Shown here: positions 41,716 to 53,795 of the stretch, piece by piece | Numbering within the stretch: the stretch's first letter is position 1 | Layout of the letters: every line of letters starts with the position of its first letter | NCBI GenBank assembly: GCA_020465985.1 | Contig: JAANYP010004686.1 | Location: 248,001 to 312,000, forward strand | DNA length: 64,000 nt | Direction of reading: 5' to 3' | Source: Centrapalus pauciflorus | Taxonomy: Eukaryota; Streptophyta; Magnoliopsida; Asterales; Asteraceae | Made by a program: the position numbers and the translations under genes | Notes under the pieces: generated by a model | What the model was told of the DNA's origin: nothing | Seen by the model: only the letters and a program-made list of their open reading frames with translations | Databases searched by the model: none

Positions 41716-42686
41716 TCAGCTTCTCTGACTACCGCCATTGACACCCGGGGCTCCAAATTTACAGTCCTTGGCCACATGACCAATACGTTTGCATTTTCCA
41801 CAAGGGGTTGGGCAGGGACCCTTGTTGTGATGAAAGGTGCATTGGGTGCAGAAAGGCTTGGTACCTGTGTAGCCCTTCCTTGACTCAGCTCCGGCACATA
41901 AACTTTGATGGTCTCGGGCTTCTTGGATTGCGAACCCGTATTCCTCCCGGACTTGTCCTCCCACTTCCTCTTGTTTTCCCCGGCCTTGGCTTCATTCCTC
42001 CGGGACACTTGATCCATAAGATTGTTGGCCATTCTGATGGCATCCTGTATGGTGGATGGGTTGGAGGCAGTGACATTTCCTTGAATTTGAGGAGCGAGTC
42101 CCCAAATGTAACGTTCGATTTTCTTGTACTCAGGGGTCACCATCTGAGGGCACAGAATACTCAGTTCGTGGAATCGGTTGGTGTACCCAGCTACATCCGT
42201 TCCCTTCATAGCCAGATTCCAAAACTCTGACTCCATTTTCTGCAGCTCATTCCTCGGGCAATACTCATCGGTCATCATCTTCTTTAACTCGGTCCAGGCG
42301 AGTTGGTAAGCTGCATCAATCCCCACAGACTGGGTATACGAGTTCCACCATGTCAAGGCGCTGTCTTGTAGAGTGTGGGTGGCGAACTTTACCTTGTCTC
42401 CTTCAATGCATCCGCTAACACGGAAGACAGACTCTAGTTTTTCGAACCATCGTACTAATCCAACGGCTCCTTCAGTTCCATTGAAGTATCGGGGCTTGCA
42501 GCTCAAAAACCCCTTAATTCCACACCCCTTTGAGTGGGTTTCAGTTCCTCCCGTGGTGCGGCTAGCACCACCATCTCCATTAGCTGAACTGTTCCAGTTT
42601 GTATCATAAGTGGCTATAGCAGCAGCCACTCTTTGTGCAACTAGTTCCTCAATTTCGGCAGCGTTCATAACTCGTCTTGGCGGCAT
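41664..42686 (-). pseudogene. Tekay-type gag, frameshifted
   Basis: The ATG at 42686 begins MPPRRVMNAAEIEELVAQRV. The capsid-like region (KPRYFNGTEGAVGLVRWFEK, then YCPRNELQKMESEFWNL) is intact to about 41950. The first zinc knuckle (CGKCKRIGHVAKDC) lies in another frame (41964-41716) and a TGA at about 41714 separates it from a second one (CGAAGHFRNEC). A working parent should read gag through protease in one frame. Confidence 0.85.
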
Positions 42687-42914
42687 TATCTTAAAGTTTA
42701 AAGAAAATAGCATAGTGTAAGAAGTTGAATCTTAAAGATGTAATTTTTCTTAAGGCACAACACTATAATCATCAAACACAATTTCATAAATAACTTGCAA
42801 TTTTCATTAATCATACATAACTTTCTTACAATGGCCGGGTTATTACCCGAAAATTTTTAGTCCTACACTATTACATAATAATTTCCTAATATTACAAAGA
42901 TAGAGAAGGGGGTA

Positions 42915-43355
42915 CTAGGTGCGGGAGTGATCAGGGGTCTCTCCCTTTTCTAAAGCATTGAGGCGATGTGCCAGCTCCTCATTGTGGGCCTCGCTCTCGG
43001 CTAATCGTTGCCGAAGCTCGTTCAGTCCGTCCTGCTGAATGGCGAGGGCGTGCTGGTTGGCCCAGTATATGATGGAGTTTTGTAACTCCTCCCGCTCTAA
43101 ACGAGCGGTCATTTCTCCGATATCTTGGTTAAGCAACCGAAGTTGGAGATCATGCCTGGAAGACCGTGCTACCAAGAGTGGTATGGTCTGTTCGGCGGGT
43201 TCTTGAGTGAGTGACGGGGTAGGTGCGGAGGATGGTCCTCCGATCTCAAAGTGGGAAGGGATTCCTTCCTCTTGCCTCCATTCACGGAGGGTTTCAGGTA
43301 TCCAGCCCCATCGTCGGGCGTCTACACGTCGGTGTGGTGTAACCCAAAATGACAA
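42915..43355 (-). pseudogene. Coiled-coil open frame upstream of gag, start lost
   Basis: An open frame of about 140 residues without an ATG. Its first seven codons come from LTR sequence. The rest (VDARRWGWIPETLREWRQEE, then a long Leu/Glu/Arg-rich heptad region ending LAHRLNALEKGETPDHSRT) looks like a real protein segment with a predicted coiled coil, in the gag direction, about 230 bp before the gag ATG. I do not recognise it. It may be an extra ORF of this gypsy family, cut by the deletion that removed the LTR end. Confidence 0.5.
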
Positions 43356-44018
43356 AGAGAAGTTCGCAAGGTTTGAAACTGAGTGCGACTCCTTAAATGC
43401 GGAAGCTTGAAAATACTACCGATGTGATAGACTTGCCTTAATTTCCTGAAAATACACGCTAAAATACGTCAACAAAATTGTTGGTGAGCTCATAGGTTTA
43501 CACGTAAATCTGACATGTATGGACAACAATAATAGAGATTGAATTTATAAAATCATAAATTCCATGTTATGTATTACATATAAACCATCATGCAACCGAA
43601 GCTTAATTAAAATGAGTTTGTCCTGTGCAGTATTCCCATACGTAATACCGTGTGTTAAATATATATGCACTCGCTGTTAGCCGATCCGAACTAACCCGAA
43701 TGGGGGACATGACTCCCGATAGATCTATCCACAATATATTCGCGCTTACAAATAAATGCAATTAACGGTTCATGATATAAGGGCTGATGGAACCACATGT
43801 GTAATACATAATAGAAATGAAGATGTTTTCGTGTCCATATAAAAACGAAGCATGTATTTCATCCCCAAAACATAACAGTGTGAAAATAGGGGCTATGAGA
43901 ACTCACCGAGATTGCGATGGCAAAAACTAGCGTAAAAAGCTATTTAGCGTGAATGGATGGATGATGCGTCGCGTGAGTTTAATCGAGTCCTAAATGATAA
44001 TAAGGACTTAATATCTTA

Positions 44019-44024
<6 letters not shown>

Positions 44025-44099
<75 letters not shown>
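44025..44099. repeat. TA microsatellite in the 5' LTR
   Basis: About 37 TA units where the matching site in the 3' LTR (about 35487) has about six. Confidence 0.95.
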
Positions 44100-44107
<8 letters not shown>

Positions 44108-44171
44108 TTTTATGTCTTAAATCACCCAACATTACAAGTTTATAAATAAAAACCGCTTAAAACGTCAAGTT

Positions 44172-44289
<118 letters not shown>

Positions 44290-44829
44290 ATTTTCCAGCT
44301 TTTTCAGAGATTTTTCGGCCTACTTTGAGGTTGTTTTTGACCAAGCTCCAAAATGTTTTAGACTTTGGTTTTCTCGAACATTAAACTAATATATACAAAG
44401 GATTTTTAGAATCAAGAAATACCAGTTGTAGGTCCCGAGAGGTTCCCATAGTATATAGTTATAAGCTGTAGAAGGGGGGTGAATACAGCAATTTAAAAAC
44501 TAGACACTCTTTTCTCAATGTTTGTATGTATTATCAACAATTTGTTAATTACAAACAAGCTTGAATGCGGAATAGTTCAAGCTGAGATGACAGATACAAC
44601 AGTATGCTTACTAGTCTAAGACAGACTCAAACTAGTATACAATGAATACACTCACTAAGAAGCACTCACTGTGTTTACAAGACTCAGAGGGACAACTTAT
44701 GTAAGACAGCTTAGACACAAAGAAACTGTATTACACAAGCAGGCTTGCATGCATGAAAACACACTTGCACGTTCACTCTTGGGTTTCATCACTTAGCTTT
44801 CTTCACACTTCTTTCTGACCTTAAAAGTT

Positions 44830-44838
44830 TCCTTTTAT
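44830..44838 (-). promoter_or_regulatory. TATA box of the SIRE-type LTR
   Basis: Minus strand TATAAAAGG, conserved at the matching place in the right LTR (about 57327). It puts about 720 bp of U3 upstream. Confidence 0.6.
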
Positions 44839-45233
44839 ACTCACTTAGAGGATCTAAGAGAAACATCTTCATTGGACGGAATGAAAAGGAAAAGTCTTGT
44901 TGAAAAGACAACATAACCTTTTCTGCACTTTTCTGAAAAGCAGACTTGTCTTCACATGTGCAGAACTTTTGTCTTTTTACTTTGTCTACTGTTGCATTGC
45001 CTTTAACTAATTTAGGAATGTCAACTTTGCGTCTTTCTTCCTTGTAAAGGCCTATTTTGATATAAGAAAAAGGTCTGTCACCCTTTTTCAAATAACCTTT
45101 TGTCTTCATGTTACAGAACAGCTTGGGCAGGCTGAGCAGTTCTGTTTTCCACTTTGTCTTCGACTTTGTAAACTGATCTTGTAGTAAAAAACAATACATG
45201 ATGACTTGGAAACAAATTCCATAAAGTGTATAG

Positions 45234-45359
45234 CCTGTTCACTAAGAACAGGTTCTGTTCACAAAGAACAGAACACTTTAAAAATGCCCAAGCTGCTCAA
45301 CAGTGTAGAGCAGCGTAGACAGTTTCTGTCCAGCCTGATCAGCAGACTGAGCAGCTTGG
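45234..45359. repeat. Hairpin cluster in LTR U3
   Basis: Three nested or adjacent perfect inverted repeats: CCTGTTC/GAACAGG (45234-45252), GTTCTGTTC/GAACAGAAC with a 5-base loop (45252-45274), and CCAAGCTGCTC/GAGCAGCTTGG (45288-45298 and 45349-45359). Largely kept in the right LTR. Confidence 0.85.
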
Positions 45360-45724
45360 ACAAACTGTCTTGGTTGCAACACAGCAACATATTAGAACAG
45401 CTTAGACTGATATTTGCAAATCATTTTCAGGTTTCTTTTAATACGGCATTATAACAGGCTCCCTTAAAATTCAACCTTCAAATGCATCAACAGGTTTGAT
45501 TATAAATCTCCCCCTCAGATGTAGAACAGGTTTGACTGAGGCCTTTTTGTGCCTAACAATCTCCCCCTATTTGCAATAACCAGTCCAAGCTGGTCTTATC
45601 AAAAATCACTATCTATTTTTACAGTACATTTGCTGAAATAAAATTACAACATTACAGTAAAGTAAAAGATCAGTTTATATATACACTGATTCTTGACTAC
45701 ACTAGAACAACACATGTTCTTACA

Positions 45725-45835
45725 AGAGTACAACTAATGTACTAATGTATTTTACAACTAATGTAAAAGCAAAAAATTACAACTTATGTAATAATGTACA
45801 ACTAATGTACAGGATGTACAACTAATGTACAAGAT
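45725..45835. repeat. Array of short palindromic repeats (TACAACTAATGTA)
   Basis: Five or more variants of tacaactaatgta, each with TACA/TGTA ends that can pair, in the untranslated sequence before the polypurine tract. The array recurs at about 58205-58315. Confidence 0.85.
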
Positions 45836-46015
45836 GTTTGCGACTGTTTGGAGTTGGGAGCAAGATAATGGCAAGCCTGTCCAAACTGTGGACAGCTCCC
45901 ATTCTCACCAACCCAGATGGTAGACAGGACTTCATATCACTGGAGAAGGATCCTGAACCCATCCTTTCCATTTCTTCCCTGTATCCTCAAGTCCTCAATT
46001 TCATCTGATAAATCA

Positions 46016-46978
46016 TTAACTGGGATCATTGAGCTCTCCTCTTTCATAGAAGCCTCTGAGCTGATCCCAGATGGCTGCTCTCCATTTGCTAGACTGCCTG
46101 AAAGAAACTGCAAGTCTGAAGGCGGCAAGTTGTCTCAGATCAACTTTGTACAGTTCTGAGGCTCTTTGGAAGCATTTCTTCTGAGTTAGGGGATCTACAA
46201 AAAATGCCCCCAGCTCAGGTTCTTCTATAATCTTGCCATCCTCAAACTCTATTCCTTTAGGCAGACTATGATCAACTCCTTTTATTTCAAGGGCATAGTC
46301 GCCCTGTTCTATCAGTGTGAGGAGTAGCTCCATCTCTGTATCCTTCTTTTTTCTCCTGGCCTTTATTTTTGGATGTGTCACAAAGACACCTTCACTTATT
46401 TCCTTAGATATCAGGCCAAGATTCTTTACTCTTTCCATCAACTTCTTGACATATGCCCTGATCTGTTTAGCAGCTTCAGATTTTGATTCACTCAGGGCAA
46501 CTGCCAGCTCAATCCACTCACTATATCCCATTTGAGCTACATCAGTGTGGTCATAAGTTTCCAATTCAGGGCCTGTTGCACCCATCCTTGTTATTTTAAG
46601 CTTCCACTGACTGCCTTTCTTTGAAATTGGGACAGCTTTGACAATTGCTTCCTTGGCTAGTCTTCTCTCAGCAACATCATGAAATTTTTTCTTAGCCAAG
46701 TTGTCAAAGTGGTATTGAGCTCTTGCATGAGGTACTGTTGATTTGGTCACAGAGACCTGAGTACCTTTCTCTACTTCCTTCTCTTGTTCTCCTGCTGATT
46801 GCCTGGCAGCTTCCATTATTTTTTTTTGCACCTCCAAGGTAGACATTTTAATTTTCTTTGCTTCTTGGAGGGCAAAGGACTTAGCAGCTTTGGCAGATTC
46901 TTCTTCTTTTCTTAATTCCTCCAGAGCTTGAAGCTGTTCTTCCCTGAACTCAAAGTATTTGTGCATAGGGAGGCCCAT
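46016..46978 (-). CDS. C-terminal part of the extra 3' ORF of the SIRE-type element
   Basis: 320 codons from an ATG at 46978. The N-terminal half is a charged coiled coil rich in Lys, Glu and Ala. The middle (KKGSQWKLKITRMGATGPEL onward) and C-terminus (a FYERGELNDPS end) are of unknown function. It lies between pol and the 3' LTR, where SIRE/Maximus-type elements often carry an additional, sometimes env-like, ORF. I see no signal peptide or transmembrane segment, so I do not call it env. It was probably once continuous with the broken frames up to 50010. Confidence 0.6.
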   Translation of the reverse strand: MGLPMHKYFEFREEQLQALEELRKEEESAKAAKSFALQEAKKIKMSTLEVQKKIMEAARQSAGEQEKEVEKGTQVSVTKSTVPHARAQYHFDNLAKKKFHDVAERRLAKEAIVKAVPISKKGSQWKLKITRMGATGPELETYDHTDVAQMGYSEWIELAVALSESKSEAAKQIRAYVKKLMERVKNLGLISKEISEGVFVTHPKIKARRKKKDTEMELLLTLIEQGDYALEIKGVDHSLPKGIEFEDGKIIEEPELGAFFVDPLTQKKCFQRASELYKVDLRQLAAFRLAVSFRQSSKWRAAIWDQLRGFYERGELNDPS

Positions 46979-49900
46979 CTCTTTGGCTCTGGCCTTGTGA
47001 AATTGTATTTCTGCGGTTTTCGCTGCTGCATAGGATCTCCAGCTACCTTTCTTTTCTCTTTAGCTGCTCCTTTAGTGACAGCAGCTTCAGGAATTTTTCT
47101 TTCTTTTTCTTCTTCTTCGATAAAATAAGGTGCCTCCTTTTGCTGCTAGGCCTGTCCCAGGAATGGATTTCCTCCCTTAGACTGAGCAGGGCTTGGAAGA
47201 CAGCCTGAGGGCATGCAGCTTGAGAAGCACCTTCAGCTGCACCTGTTTCAAAAATCTCTGCTGGCTGACCAGTGTGAGTTGCAGACACTGGTATCCCATA
47301 GGTTAAAGAAGTTTTCCCCCTTAGACTTAGTCTTCGAGGCAAGATGACTTCTCCCCCTTTGAAGGAGATGGAAGCAGCGACTTCAACATCTGGTCTGCCT
47401 GAAGACACAAAGTCGCAGGCTTGCCAGCAGGTTAGAGGGTTTAGGACACAAGGCGTTCACTAAGTAAGCCAAGTTATCCTTCACCTCACTAAGTTGGGAA
47501 AGACAAGTCTTGAAGAGCAGATGTGGTGGGAATCGCAAGAGAGGTAAGCTAAGGAATATTTTCCCTATCAGAGCTATGAACAGCAGAGATTGCACTGTGC
47601 AAGATGAAGTTCTAGTGAATCTCGCACATCAGCAAGGTCTGATGATACAGAGTTGGATAGGGAACCAATGATGGTCTGTAAGCTGGCCAAAGTGGCGGAA
47701 GTAGAGTTGCCAAGAAGTGAGAAGTGAGACAGCTGTTGAGAGATGGCTGTCTTGAGGACAAGAGTCCTGCGGTATGGAAAGAATAGAAGAGAGAGAGTTT
47801 GGATGCAGTTGCAGCTGTGCAGTGAGTGCAATCAGCTTGTGGAGAGTTGTCATTTGGGGAAGTGACTGGGAAGGATTCTTTGAACTATATCAAAGAAGCC
47901 TTGAGCTGCTCAGACACAGAGTCTGAGATGATGGATGGTAGGGGAGTCATGGTGTGTTCCAACAGAACCAACTTTGTTGGTCAGCAAAGAAAGCTGAGAT
48001 CCTTCAAAGGCCGTCTTGGGATGATGGTGGTGTATGGGTGGATGTTTTGGAGTGGGTAGAGGGAGAAGATGAATGAGGAGGCTGGTGTTTGAAGGATGGG
48101 TGATGGAGAGGGAAGAGGGACTTGGGACAGAAGCTCCATAGCCTGGGCCAAAATGTAGATGGCCCAGTTGGAGGGATCACAGAGGTCCTTCAGCAGGCGC
48201 TGTAGCTGCATCACCAGGAGAAGGGGATGATGTTTGGGGCCTTTCAGATGCTGCTTGTGTTGCAACACCTCATGAAGACCGAGTGGTGGTTCCCTCTGCA
48301 GTGCCTTGGTCTAAAGACACCTCATCATTGGGAGATGGGATATGCATTTCAACATCAGCAGTGGTGAACTCTGATGGAATGTGCATTGAGGGAGCAGCCT
48401 CACCAGAGGATGGTCTGATTCCCCGAGGTTCACAGCGTGGGATATTGGTCCCTCACAGCTGTTTGTGTTTGAACAACTGAATCATGGGGAACAGAAGTTT
48501 GAGGCTGAGCTGCTGATTGGTCTATATCAGCAGCGTGGCACCTCGTGCAGACGACGAATCAGGGTGTGAGGCGATATGCGTGGGGGAGCAGTGTGGACAC
48601 TAAAGTGATGGAGTGGGAGATGACTCCTGTCTTGCAAATCCTCAGCTGTATGAGAGGCTGGATGTTATGTGGTATCTCCGTTGTACAACTGGTTCCTGTT
48701 GGAAGGAACCAGAGGGTCTGGCTGACTCAAGGGTGACAGATTGGAGTGAAGGCAGGCTCCAATGAGCTGAAACTGCTCCCAAAATAGGAGAGGCAGCTGG
48801 GGTTGCTTCTTTTTCAACTGAACCTGTTGAGAGGGAACAGAGGTGGTGGATTTGTGGGCTGTTTTCTTTGGCTAGTTGATTTGGTTGGTAATGGATGGAT
48901 GATGTGGGTTGATTGTGGAGTAGGAAGAGGATCTGTTTGGACAGGATGGTGAGACTGGGCTAGAAACAGTGGGGCTGGCCTGTTCCCATAGTCTCTTGTG
49001 CCACAGATGGCACCAGCCACAAAAGGCTTCAGGCTCAACAGATGAACCAGGGTGAGGAGTCTGCTCTTCCTCAGCCACAGAGGCTAAAGGAACAGACTAG
49101 GAGGAGCAGATGAGCTGTTTGGCCTTTTTTTCACAGGCCCAGCTTCGTTGCCAGGGTCCTGTTGACAAGCTTGGACCTGGGCTTTGGATTTTCTGGTGGG
49201 GAGCAGTCTCTGGATCCACCCTCATAGTAGAGGGTCCTTCACCAAACCTAGCAGTCTCCTCATTGGTGGTGGATAGAGGAGGCTCATTCTGCCGGACTGG
49301 AGTATAGAAAACTCTATTCCCTATAACTGGGAAGCAGCAGTCTTAAGTAAGGCTGAGAGTTATAGAGACGCTCACCCACAAACATGTCTGAAAATGAGGC
49401 TCAGAACCTGGGATATCGAACAGCAGCTGGTCTTGACTCTTGCTGCACCAGGTTCCTCAAATTCACAAAAATCCATTTTGCCATATCCATGGTAGTTCCA
49501 TCCACAAGCTGCAGAACTACAGGGATTCATCATCACGGCTCAGTTGGTCAAAGACCAATTTTGCTGCTGAAGCACAATCACCACGAGGCGAATAAGAAGC
49601 TGTAGGTAGGAGAGAGGTCCTTCCTGACAGAGTTGCTCCAACTTTTGGTTCTGCTACACACACCAAGAGTGCAGCAGATTCTTCATCTGTTCATCTCAGG
49701 CTGTGGTTGATCATATTTGTCAATCCACAGGGAGTTCGAAGAAATTCCCTGAGCAGATGAGTGTTGATCTCAATGGTCTGAGTCCCATTGAGTAGGTGCC
49801 CTTGATGACTTTGGATTTTGGAAGGTAGGCACAGGTATACAGAACCATACACCATCTCCGGTACAGACACCAGGAGATGCATATGGCATAGTTCAACGGA

Positions 49901-50250
49901 TGAACTTTCAGAACTCCACCATTTGTTCGTAACCCTTCCCCCTAGTTTTGGGGATTGTGAGGTTGGCAATGTAGTTGGTGGGCTTAATGGTCAGCATCCG
50001 TGGTGATGGATGAGTGTTTGACAACATCCTCAACCAACGAACACTGGGAGAAAGGGATTAGGTCTGTGAGCCATTGGAGTTTTTTTTTGGAGGTTTGGGG
50101 GAGAAGCAGGAGACACTAGATCGATTTTAGGTTGTTGAGGATTCTGGAAATGATGAGGAAGACGAAGATGAAACTGGGTTTGGTATTTATTAAGGATTGA
50201 ATGTGAGTGTGTATGAGATGAGAAGGTTTTGGGCGGTTCGATTTGAAATG
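46979..50250 (-). pseudogene. Broken N-terminal part of the extra 3' ORF
   Basis: Minus-strand fragments in several frames. One opens at about 50000 with KPTNYIANLTIPKTRGKGYE, followed by QMVEF. This fits the N-terminus of the additional ORF I know from large plant copia elements. Frequent small indels and stops follow, with Ser/Pro/Thr-rich traces to 47000. Confidence 0.5.
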
Positions 50251-50850
50251 TTAGTTAACGGAAAACGGAACGGTGTGTCCTGTCAGAAACAGTTTCAGAC
50301 CACTTGACCTTTTTATCACTAACACACGATAACCCACATTAATCCGCAGTAATAAGGTTAAATAAAAACATAATTCAGTAACTTAATTATGAAGAAATGG
50401 TTAATTAAACTTTGGTCTACTCTGTTGGTCAAACCTGTGATGAGCAGGGTCAACACAAGGTTCTCAGTCTTCAAGCTGTTCCCCTTCAACTGTGCCTTCA
50501 GCCTGTTCTTCTTTTGCAAGAATAGGGTTTTGTTCAATAGTTGAACAGGTCAAGACAAAGAACTGAGACGTGTGAAAGGGATGAAAGATTTGAGGATTTA
50601 CCAGCAGAGCAGGCGGATTTACAACCTGTGGTTGTTCAGCCGTTCTATGCTCAAGCTGTTCAAGTTTTTCAGAAATTGGCTAAGTACGGACATGCAAGCT
50701 GTTCTGTCTAAGCTTTCTGAGAAACTTGAGCAGTTGTGAGACAAGACAACTTCGTAGACTTGAGAGAAACACTAGTCACTCTTGTTAAACGATGCCCCAG
50801 CTTGCTTGACAAGGTTAATTAACCTTGTTTTCATCCAGATTTGGGTGAAA
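50251..50850 (-). other. Spacer between pol and the extra ORF
   Basis: No legible coding block. It contains repeated words also seen in the LTR (caagctgttc, gagcag). Confidence 0.4.
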
Positions 50851-52190
50851 ATGTCCTGCAAGCTGTTCATTTGTGAAATAAACTGACCTCCACATTACCT
50901 TTCTGATGTGAGCCCTGATGAAGTTGATGTCTGACTTCAATATGCTTTGTTCTTGAATTGAAATACTGGATTGTTGGAGATGGCTATGGCACTTGTGTTA
51001 TCACACAGAATAGGAGTTTTCCTATACACAAGGCCATAATCTTCAAGCTATGCTGAATCCACAGAATCTGCCCAAAGCAGCGGCCAGCAGCAATATACTC
51101 AGCTGCACAGTAGAAGTGGACACTGATTCTGCTTCTTGCTACTTCAACTGATCACTTTCGCACCAAGAAGTTGACATCCACCTGTTGTGCTTTTCCTATC
51201 TAACCTGCAGCCTGCAAACAGAATCGGAATGACCTGTTTATGTTCAGGCTTGAGTCTTTGGGGTACCAAAGACCCAAACATGGTGTACCTTCAGGTATAC
51301 TGAGAATTTCTGTTAACAGGCAGCTAGATGTGATTCCTTTGAAACCCCACCTCGCTTGGAACCTACCATAAACAGGTGGCAAACATAACTCAGGCTGCTA
51401 GGAGTTGGTAAAGCAAGCTCCCAAGTCATGCCTCTGTAAGCTGTTAACTGAACAGATTTGGGCCACTGGCATCAGCATCCAATTTTACATTGGTTGCCAT
51501 TGGGGTTTTAAAATAGGAGAACGGGGATCAAATGGTTAAACGTTTTCAAAAGATCTAAGGTAACTTCTTTGATTTATAAAATTCCAGTTGAGTTGTTTAA
51601 CCTGGAATCCGAAAAAGAAAGTTAGTTCTCCCATCATCCTCATTTCATACTTAGATTTCGGAGTATGAAAAATTCTTGCTATAGCTGTCATTAGTAGAAC
51701 GCCCATAATGTATGTCTCCACATAGATTTGAACAAGCATAATATCAACTTCACCTTTCTTTATGAACCGATTGGTAGCGACTTTTCCTCTGGAGTACCCC
51801 ATTTGCTCAATAAGGAATTCATAAGAGTGTCATACCAGTCTCTAGGGGCTTGTTGGAGACATAGAGAGCTTTGTTCCACTTATAGACAACTGGGTGGTTG
51901 TTCATTTTCAAAGCCTGGAGGCTGCTTGACATATGACTTTCTTCTTGCAATCTTCCCACTTCAACCGATGCACTCTTCACATCCATTTGCAAATACCTTT
52001 AATCTCTTATGAGCAGGCGTAGGCTGATACAAAACGAATTGCTTCGAGCCTGGCCGACAGGAGCGGCAAGATGTGTATCATAGTCCATTCCTTTCCTCCT
52101 GTCTGTAAGCCCGAGCACTAGTCCTGTGCCTATTGTCTAATGAACATTAGATTGTCTCAGCATCTTGTTCCTAAAACCCATTTTATTTAG
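50851..52190 (-). pseudogene. Decayed RT and RNase H of the SIRE-type element
   Basis: Very short frames only. LYVETYIMGVLL-like and FGFQVKQL traces (51536-51802) mark the RT region after the catalytic motif, and SRTKHIEVRHQ (about 50950) marks the RNase H end. The expected YVDD is not readable. Decay is far heavier than in gag or integrase. Confidence 0.65.
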
Positions 52191-53795
52191 TGCCAATTAT
52201 AGTTTTACCTTTAGGAGCAGGGACCAGCTTCCATACATTGTTTCTCTCAAACTGATTGAGCTCTTCTTGCATGGCAATGATCCAATTGGCATCTTTTAAT
52301 GCTTCATCAACCTTCTTTGGCTCCATCAGTGAAACAAAACTAGAGAACATACAAAAGTTCCCTAAGCTGTCCCACCGAGTTTGTATCCCTTTATTGATGT
52401 CACCAATTATTTGATCATTGGGGTGACACCTGATCCACTTAGGATCATTTCTCAATGATGACTTACCAGAGTTGTTAACATCTTCAGCAGGTCCTGTTGA
52501 ACAGCTCCCAAGATTTTCAGACACACTGTTGTCTTGAGCCTGTTCACTTGTTGAACATGTCTGACCACTGTTGAACATATCAGCAGAGGAACTGGGAAAA
52601 TCAGCATTGATAGGTTCTGGACATGCAGTTGTAATTAAGTCAGTACATTTATTCACACAGGGTGTATTGACATAATCATCATCATGCCATCATGATTAAC
52701 AGGTTCCACACAGGGTGTAGTGGAATCTTTTGAGTCCTCTTCATTGATTGAATGCATCAGATCATCAAAGTTAAGTTCTCCTGAAACTGATTCAGGAACA
52801 GCTTTGGTGGAAGCATTCTTGGACTCTTCAAAGGTGACATTGATAGATTCATCTATCACCCTTCTTTTGTTGTTGTATACCCTGTAGGCTTTGGAGATAG
52901 CAGAGTAGCCAACAAACACACCTTCATCAGCTTTAGGTTCAAATTTCGACAGCTGGTCCCTTTGATTCAGAATGAAGCAGGGACATCCAAACACATGGAA
53001 ATAACTGACATTTGGCTTTCTCCCTTTGAGCAGCTCATAGGGAGTCTTGTTGAACCTTTTCACCACTAAGGATCTGTTTTGGGTGAAGCAGGCAGTGTTA
53101 ACAGCTTCAGCCCAAAATGATGAAGGTAAACCTGATGCACACAGCATGGTTCTGGCAGCTTCAATGAGAGTTCGGTTTCTCCTTTCAGCAACTCCATTTT
53201 GTTGAGGAGTTCTTACTGCTGAAAAGTTTTGAGTGATTCCTTTCTCTTCACAGAAGTCTTCAAGAGTACTGTTTCTGAACTCAGTACCATGATCACTTCT
53301 AAGCTGCTTTACTTGGGCAGAGTTCAGCATTTCCATCTTTTTGACAAATCCAATAATCTCTCTAGCAGCCTCTCCTTTGCTCTTTAGAAAGATCACCCAT
53401 GTGTACCTGGAGAACTCATCAACCATTACAAGAGTGTATCTTCTTCCTCCTAGACTTGGGACATTAACAGGTCCAAACAAGTCCATATGGATTAAGAAGA
53501 GTGGAGTATCAATAGAGAAATTGTGTTTGGATTTAAAAGATGTTTTTCTCTGCTTGCCTTTCTCACAAGCTGTGCATAATCTATCTTTAGCAAAAGTCAT
53601 AGAAGGCAAACCTGTCACCAACTCTTTCTTACAGAGTTTGTTGATGTTCTTGAAGTTCAGATGTGACAGTCTTCTGTGCCATAGCCAGTTTAGATCAGCA
53701 TTTGGGTCTGTGAGAAAACAGGTTTCAGTTGTGGGGTCAGCAGAATGCATATTCCACAACATATACACCTTTCTTTCGTTGAGCACATAGCACAA
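52183..53795 (-). pseudogene. Integrase and linker of the SIRE-type element
   Basis: One frame (53795-52653) carries the gag-pre-integrase motif WLWHRRLSHLNFKNINKL, the zinc-binding CTACEKGKQ and the integrase core. The three acidic positions are in HMDLFGPV, LRSDHGTEF and AERRNRT. The conserved TACFTQNRSLVVKRFNKTPY and VFGCPCFILNQRD follow. A frameshift near 52655 leads to the Ser/Thr-rich linker (52656-52183) ending ALKDANWIIAMQEELNQFER, which begins RT. Confidence 0.85.

Larger units (their letters stand above)
44427..45558 (-). repeat. SIRE-type LTR, left copy (1,132 bp)
   Basis: On the minus strand it starts TGTTAGGCACAAAAAGGCC after the polypurine tract AAATAGGGGGAGAT and ends CCTACA. 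TATA box TATAAAAGG at 44830-44838. The U3 part carries several perfect hairpins (45234-45359). Sampled stretches differ from the right copy by about 3-4%. Confidence 0.88.

Noticed and set aside
44789..45199. 136-codon open frame inside the SIRE-type LTR
   Set aside because: It lies mainly in U3, upstream of the TATA box at 44830-44838, so the element's own transcript would hardly include it; the other LTR copy is frameshifted after 82 codons.
45725..45835. CRISPR-like repeat array
   Set aside because: Units are short and imperfect, spacers are irregular, the genome is a plant's, and the array belongs to a retrotransposon 3' region.
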